A stretch of DNA of 7,363 nt, from the NCBI GenBank assembly GCA_001791115.1, contig MGDZ01000025.1:1-7363 (forward strand), read 5' to 3'. Under the pieces are notes generated by a model that did not search any database, was not told the DNA's origin, and was given only the letters and a program-made list of their open reading frames with translations. This document shows positions 3,388 to 7,363 of this stretch, one piece after another; position 1 is the stretch's first letter, and each line of letters opens with the position of its first letter. The position numbers were made by a program, and so were the translations under genes. This DNA is from Candidatus Uhrbacteria bacterium RIFCSPHIGHO2_02_FULL_57_19 (GTDB lineage: Bacteria > Patescibacteriota > Patescibacteriia > 2-12-FULL-57-11).

Positions 3388-4428
3388 ATGGACCTTTTTC
3401 CGATCGTCAAAATTTTCACTTTGACCGCCGCCTCCTTCGTCGTCACTATCCTCTGGACGCCGGCGCTGACTCATTTCCTTTACAAATACAAACTGGGCAA
3501 GCAAATCCGCGACGCGGCCGAGACGCCGGTTTACTCCCGGCTGCACGCCAAGAAGTCCGGCACTCCGACCATGGGCGGGGTGCTCATCTGGGGGACGACC
3601 TTGGGGATGGCCGTGATTCTAGCCGCGCTGGCCGCCTGGGTTGACGGGTTCTGGAACAAATTTTCGTTTCTCACCCGCCGCGAGACGCTGCTCCCGCTTG
3701 GCGCGCTGGTGGCCTCGGCGCTAGTCGGTCTGGTTGATGATTATTACAACGTGCGCCGACTGGGTGCTCATGGCGGCGGTTTGCGGGTGCGGCACAGATT
3801 GTTCATCTATACCGCCATCGCCGCAGTCGGGGCCTGGTGGTTTTTCTACAAATTGGACTGGGATTTGATTCGCTTGCCTTTTGTTGGAGATTTCAATCTC
3901 GGCTGGTGGTTTATACCGCTGTCGATCGCCATCATGGTAGCCACATCATTTTCGGTGAATGAAACCGATGGGCTGGATGGTTTGGCCGGCGGCACATTGC
4001 TCACCTCTTTCGGCGCCTACGGAGCCATTGCTTTTTCACAGGGGAGATTTGACCTGGCTGCTTTTTGCGGCGTGATCATCGGCGCTCTCCTGGCTTTTCT
4101 TTGGTTCAACATTCCTCCAGCCAGGTTTTTCATGGGGGACACCGGAGCAATGTCGCTGGGGGTGACCCTCGGGATCGTGGCGCTTTTAACCAACTCACTT
4201 CTGCTCCTGCCGGTCATCGGTTTGATCTTCGTCATCGAGTCGCTGTCGGTCCTCATTCAGACTGCGTCAAAAAAACTTCGCGGCAAAAAGATTTTCATTT
4301 CGACGCCGATCCATCACCACTTCGAGGCCATCGGCTGGCCTGAGTCCAAAATCGTCATGCGCTTTTGGGTCATTTCCGGCGTCTCAGCGGTGGTGGGAGT
4401 GATTCTGTCGTTGCTTGACCGCGGGTAG
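3388..4428 (+). CDS. mraY: Phospho-N-acetylmuramoyl-pentapeptide transferase (lipid I synthase)
   Basis: MraY moves phospho-MurNAc-pentapeptide from UDP to undecaprenyl phosphate in the inner membrane, making lipid I, the first membrane step of peptidoglycan synthesis. The protein has 346 aa, close to the usual 340-360, with about ten hydrophobic segments. The family motifs are all present: KKSGTPTMGG (55-64), VGLVDDYYN with Asp117-Asp118, NETDGLDGLAGG (191-202), FMGDTGAMSLG with Asp251, and the histidine motif IHHHFEAIGWPESKIVMRFW (308-327; His309-311). Position 192 is Glu, where most MraY proteins have a hydrophobic residue (NLTDGLDG or similar). No Shine-Dalgarno sequence is visible, so translation is probably coupled to the membrane protein ending 3 nt upstream. 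No other mur or division genes are adjacent, so mraY lies outside a classical dcw cluster here, at least within this window. Confidence 0.97.
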   Translation: MDLFPIVKIFTLTAASFVVTILWTPALTHFLYKYKLGKQIRDAAETPVYSRLHAKKSGTPTMGGVLIWGTTLGMAVILAALAAWVDGFWNKFSFLTRRETLLPLGALVASALVGLVDDYYNVRRLGAHGGGLRVRHRLFIYTAIAAVGAWWFFYKLDWDLIRLPFVGDFNLGWWFIPLSIAIMVATSFSVNETDGLDGLAGGTLLTSFGAYGAIAFSQGRFDLAAFCGVIIGALLAFLWFNIPPARFFMGDTGAMSLGVTLGIVALLTNSLLLLPVIGLIFVIESLSVLIQTASKKLRGKKIFISTPIHHHFEAIGWPESKIVMRFWVISGVSAVVGVILSLLDRG

Positions 4429-4486
4429 CGGCTAGGGATTTGACAGGAGGTATCTTTTGTGGTGGAGTCAGCGGGAACCGAAGAAC

Positions 4487-4491
4487 AGGAG
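4487..4491 (+). promoter_or_regulatory. Ribosome-binding site deciding the GTG start at 4497
   Basis: AGGAG is followed by five bases and the GTG at 4497-4499. A stronger AGGAGG at 4445-4450 lies 8 nt before a GTG at 4459 in another frame; that frame closes after 41 codons, at 4584. Confidence 0.55.
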
Positions 4492-4496
4492 AGACC

Positions 4497-4919
4497 GTGG
4501 AAGAGCAGAAACGCAGGAAGACCGAGTTCGTCGTCGACACGCTGGAAGTGGTGCAGAGCCCCTCACTCTCCGTCTACCGCGTGACCATTGATGACGGGAG
4601 CGACCCTTGGGAGAAGAGCTGGGAGACGCCGGGGCGCCTGGCGGAATTCATCCGCGGCTATGAAGCGGCCTTCGCGGCGGCCGCGATCATCCTGAGGGAG
4701 GGCGAGGTGCCGCCGATCCGTGTTTCCAGCAGAAAAACGGACATCGATCACGAGGTCACCGTTTATTTCGTCGTCATGGGCAATCGGGGACCCGGAGTCG
4801 AGGCGGCCTTCGTCGCCCGCGAGCTCTGCGAGGCCTACCTGAAAGGCGTGGAGATCGGCCTCCGCTTCGCCGGCTGCGGAGACGTTCCGCTTCCTGAGAT
4901 CGCGCCACCGAAGGACTGA
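4497..4919 (+). CDS. Hypothetical soluble protein, 140 aa
   Basis: I do not recognise this protein. The GTG start has a properly spaced AGGAG. The frame is open further upstream to a TTG at 4440, but that stretch contains Shine-Dalgarno-like sequences and is less likely to be coding. The protein is acidic overall after a basic first turn (EEQKRRK), without membrane segments or signal peptide. It alternates beta-like and helical stretches: FVVDTLEVVQ (11-20), SLSVYRVTID (23-32), a long Ala-rich helix RLAEFIRGYEAAFAAAAIIL (47-66), HEVTVYFVVMG (85-95), and a second helix VEAAFVARELCEAYLKG (101-117). That is an alpha/beta sandwich-like order. The end PLPEIAPPKD is a likely flexible tail. It lies 68 nt after mraY and is closed by a strong terminator, so it may be the last gene of the mraY transcript. 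Confidence 0.75.
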   Translation: MEEQKRRKTEFVVDTLEVVQSPSLSVYRVTIDDGSDPWEKSWETPGRLAEFIRGYEAAFAAAAIILREGEVPPIRVSSRKTDIDHEVTVYFVVMGNRGPGVEAAFVARELCEAYLKGVEIGLRFAGCGDVPLPEIAPPKD

Positions 4920-4922
4920 ACC

Positions 4923-4951
4923 GATCCGCTTCGAAGCAGCGGGTCTTTTTT
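4923..4951 (+). terminator. Rho-independent terminator after the 140-aa gene
   Basis: An 8-bp stem GATCCGCT/AGCGGGTC (one G-U pair), loop TCGAAGC, is followed directly by TTTTTT (4946-4951). It begins 3 nt after the TGA stop at 4919 and ends 34 nt before the lon start, separating the mraY transcript from lon. Confidence 0.9.
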
Positions 4952-4970
4952 ATCTGGCGGCAGTCCGGCT

Positions 4971-4976
4971 TATCCT
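4971..4976 (+). promoter_or_regulatory. Candidate -10 box of lon
   Basis: TATCCT (4 of 6 matches) would start transcription about 7 nt downstream, at or just before the lon ATG at 4986. TAAACT at 4978-4983 is an alternative. No -35 box worth naming is present. A promoter must lie in this 35-nt gap unless lon depends on read-through of the terminator. Confidence 0.3.
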
Positions 4977-4985
4977 GTAAACTAT

Positions 4986-7346
4986 ATGCGTCATATGCCC
5001 AAGCCGCCGCCATCCGCCCAGTTCAAAATCCCGGAGACCATTCCGGTTGTCGTCCTCAAAGGACTGGTGATGTTTCCCAAGATCACCGTTCCTTTGCTTT
5101 TGAACGAGCCCAAGGCGGTCAAGGGGCTGGACGCGGCCATGTCCGCCGGACGTCTGGCTCTCTTTGTCGCAACCCGCAAGGACGACGTCGAAGCGCCGTC
5201 GGCCAAAGACCTCCATGAGGTCGGCACCGTGGCTAAAATAGTGGACATGGCCAAACAACCCGACGGTCCGGTGCGGCTGCTTATCGAGGGATTGGTCAGG
5301 GTGCGGATCAAAAAATATTCCCAGGAGGAGCCGTACTTTTTGGCAGAGATCGATCATTTTCCGACGCCAACGGAAGAAAAAAACGAGAAGATCGAGGCCC
5401 GGATGTACTCGGTAGTGAATCAGTTCAAGGAAGTGATTAACCTGGGCGCGGCCGTGCCTTTTGACGTGATGCTAGTGGTCATGAACCTGACTGATCCCTG
5501 GCAATTGGGGGACTTGGTCGCCTTGAACCTTGATTTCCGCACCGACGAAAAACAGGCCATCCTCGAGGCCCGCGACGCCGAGGAGAAGCTGGTCAAAGTC
5601 GGCGAGGCCATTTCGCGCCAAATGAAAGTGTTGCGCATGGCCCGAAAAATCCAGGCCGACACCGGCAAGGAGTTGGGCAAGATGGAACGCGAGATGTTCC
5701 TTCGTGAACAGTTGAAATCGATCGAGAAGGAACTGGGAATGGTCGGCGGCCGGTCGGAGGTGGAAGAATTGAGGAAGAAGATCGAAACCGCGGGCATGCC
5801 GCCGGAGATCAGGATCGTGGCCGATAAGGAGCTGGGCCGGATGCAGGGGATGCCCAGTTTCTCGCCCGAGGTTTCCTATATCCGCACCTATCTCGACTGG
5901 CTGGTGTCTCTGCCTTGGTCCAGAAAGGATGAATTCAGGATCGACATTGTCGCGTCCAAAAAGATTCTGGATGAGGATCATTACGGACTGGACAAAGTCA
6001 AGGAACGGATACTGGAGTATCTGGCCGTACAAAAACTGGTGGGCAAGATCAAGGGTCCGATTCTCTGTTTCGCCGGGCCGCCGGGAACGGGAAAAACTTC
6101 CATTGGAAAATCCATCGCGCGGTCGCTGGGGCGCAAGTTTGTTCGATTGTCCCTGGGCGGCGTTCGCGACGAGGCCGAGATCCGCGGTTTTCGGCGCACT
6201 TACGTCGGCGCGCTTCCGGGACGCATCGTTCAAGGCATTGCCACCGCGGGTACAAAAAATCCGGTTTTCATGCTCGATGAAATTGACAAAATCGGCGCGG
6301 ATTTTCGCGGGGATCCGAGCGCGGCGCTGCTCGAAGCCCTTGATCCCGAACAAAACTCCGCTTTTTCGGATCATTATCTGGAGGTTCCATTTGATCTCTC
6401 GGATGTCATGTTCATCACCACCGCGAACATTTTAGATACCATCCCGCCAGCGCTTCGCGATCGGATGGAAGTGATTGATTTCCCCGGATACATTGAGGAA
6501 GAGAAATTGCACATTGCCACCGGTTACCTCATTCCTAAACAGCTGCAGAATAACGGCTTGAGCGCCGCGGGACTCAAGATCACTAATCAAGCGGTTCGCG
6601 AGATTATCCGCAGTTACACTCGCGAGGCCGGCGTGCGCAATCTGGAACGGGAGATTGCCCAGGTGTGCCGCAAGGTGGCGCGGGGAGTTGCCGAGGGGAA
6701 GACAAAACCGGTCGCTGTCGGCGCGACAGATCTCAAAAATTTTCTTGGACCGGCGCGCTTCCACGCCTTGGAGGCGGAAAAATATGATGATGTGGGCGTG
6801 GTCACGGGTTTGGCCTGGACCGAAGCTGGCGGCGAGATCCTGATTATCGAAGCAACCAAGATGCCTGGCGCGGGGAAACTCATTCTTACCGGCCATTTGG
6901 GGCAAGTGATGCAGGAATCAGCGCAAGCGGCCTTCTCGTTCGCGCGGTCGCTGGCGCCCAAGGTGGGAGTGAAGGATAAGTTTTACAAAGAATCGGACAT
7001 TCATCTCCACGTGCCGGCAGGAGCGATTCCGAAAGACGGGCCGTCTGCCGGCGTGGCCATGGCCACGGCGTTGGTATCTCTTTTGACCAAGCGCCCGGTG
7101 CACCGCGAGGTGGCCATGACCGGGGAAGTGACTCTTCGAGGCCGGGTGCTGGAGATCGGCGGAATAAAGGAAAAGGTGCTGGCGGCGCATCGTGCCGGGC
7201 AGAAAACGATCATCATGCCGCGGGATAACGAGAAGGACCTCGAGGAAGTCCCGCTGGGCGTGCGCAAGGCGCTGCGTTTTCATTTTGCCGAGACCATGGA
7301 TGATGTGCTCAAAGTGGCGCTGGTCGCGAAAAAAGGGAAAGTATAA
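4986..7346 (+). CDS. lon: ATP-dependent protease Lon (LonA)
   Basis: Lon is a soluble hexameric AAA+ protease that unfolds and degrades damaged and regulatory proteins. The gene is complete: 786 aa, against 784 in E. coli. The N-terminal substrate-binding domain starts near IPVVVLKGLVMFPKI (19-33), followed by the long coiled-coil region around 190-260. The AAA+ domain has Walker A GPPGTGKTS (364-372, Lys370), Walker B MLDEIDK (429-435), sensor-1 region ITTANILD and sensor-2 GVRNLERE (Arg551). The C-terminal protease domain has PKDGPSAG with nucleophile Ser687 and GGIKEKV with Lys730, the same 43-residue spacing as the E. coli Ser679/Lys722 dyad. Every key residue is present. The start is either the ATG at 4986 or the ATG at 4995; neither has a Shine-Dalgarno sequence, so translation may be leaderless. 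The gene ends with tandem stops TAA TGA. The last 14 nt of the window hold nothing I can name. Confidence 0.98.
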   Translation: MRHMPKPPPSAQFKIPETIPVVVLKGLVMFPKITVPLLLNEPKAVKGLDAAMSAGRLALFVATRKDDVEAPSAKDLHEVGTVAKIVDMAKQPDGPVRLLIEGLVRVRIKKYSQEEPYFLAEIDHFPTPTEEKNEKIEARMYSVVNQFKEVINLGAAVPFDVMLVVMNLTDPWQLGDLVALNLDFRTDEKQAILEARDAEEKLVKVGEAISRQMKVLRMARKIQADTGKELGKMEREMFLREQLKSIEKELGMVGGRSEVEELRKKIETAGMPPEIRIVADKELGRMQGMPSFSPEVSYIRTYLDWLVSLPWSRKDEFRIDIVASKKILDEDHYGLDKVKERILEYLAVQKLVGKIKGPILCFAGPPGTGKTSIGKSIARSLGRKFVRLSLGGVRDEAEIRGFRRTYVGALPGRIVQGIATAGTKNPVFMLDEIDKIGADFRGDPSAALLEALDPEQNSAFSDHYLEVPFDLSDVMFITTANILDTIPPALRDRMEVIDFPGYIEEEKLHIATGYLIPKQLQNNGLSAAGLKITNQAVREIIRSYTREAGVRNLEREIAQVCRKVARGVAEGKTKPVAVGATDLKNFLGPARFHALEAEKYDDVGVVTGLAWTEAGGEILIIEATKMPGAGKLILTGHLGQVMQESAQAAFSFARSLAPKVGVKDKFYKESDIHLHVPAGAIPKDGPSAGVAMATALVSLLTKRPVHREVAMTGEVTLRGRVLEIGGIKEKVLAAHRAGQKTIIMPRDNEKDLEEVPLGVRKALRFHFAETMDDVLKVALVAKKGKV

Positions 7347-7363
7347 TGAGACTGTAGAAGAAC

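Noticed and set aside
4640..4660. Third copy of the pyrG tail suggested by GAATTCATCCGCG in the 140-aa gene
   Set aside because: Only the four residues EFIR match and the surrounding protein is unrelated. This is coincidence of codon choice, and a caution for judging the 1549-1612 remnant.
5472..6374. 300-codon open frame antisense to lon
   Set aside because: lon is complete with all catalytic residues. The antisense frame is a codon-bias shadow with no ribosome-binding site or recognisable domain.

Overview
The window is a GC-rich bacterial segment with standard stop-codon use. It carries housekeeping genes plus a compact accessory region. Several traits fit the Patescibacteria/CPR: bL27 without an N-terminal extension but with a long C-terminal tail, a MraY with a variant active-site loop, isolated small hypothetical genes each closed by its own hairpin terminator, and palindromic repeats around a single-domain Y1 transposase. 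This placement is an inference from protein style, not proven.

Left part (1-1640): the 3' end of pyrG (CTP synthase) runs in from the left edge. It is followed by an accessory module: a perfect 21-nt palindrome, a promoter-like sequence, a second palindrome copy in the presumed leader, an intact RAYT/REP-associated tyrosine transposase of lower GC, and a third palindrome copy overlapping its stop codon. Directly behind that copy lies a short, diverged second version of the pyrG 3' end (1549-1612). The transposase module therefore sits between two versions of the same gene end.

Middle part (1611-2921, minus strand): three small, separately terminated genes. These are a 118-aa hypothetical protein, a very acidic 55-aa hypothetical protein, and rpmA (bL27) with a clear TTGACG-18-TATAAT promoter. 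A fourth palindrome copy lies between the first two genes, and a second hairpin-repeat family (CCTGCC/GGCAGG) occurs twice.

Right part (2959-7346, plus strand): a 141-aa three-helix membrane protein lies 3 nt upstream of mraY (lipid I synthesis). A 140-aa soluble hypothetical protein with a textbook terminator follows, then a complete lon encoding a 786-aa LonA protease. The membrane protein and mraY are probably co-translated. lon starts just after a terminator, with no ribosome-binding site, and may be leaderless.

The most unusual content is the REP/RAYT module and its relation to the duplicated pyrG tail. The rest looks like ordinary housekeeping sequence with a few uncharacterised small proteins.
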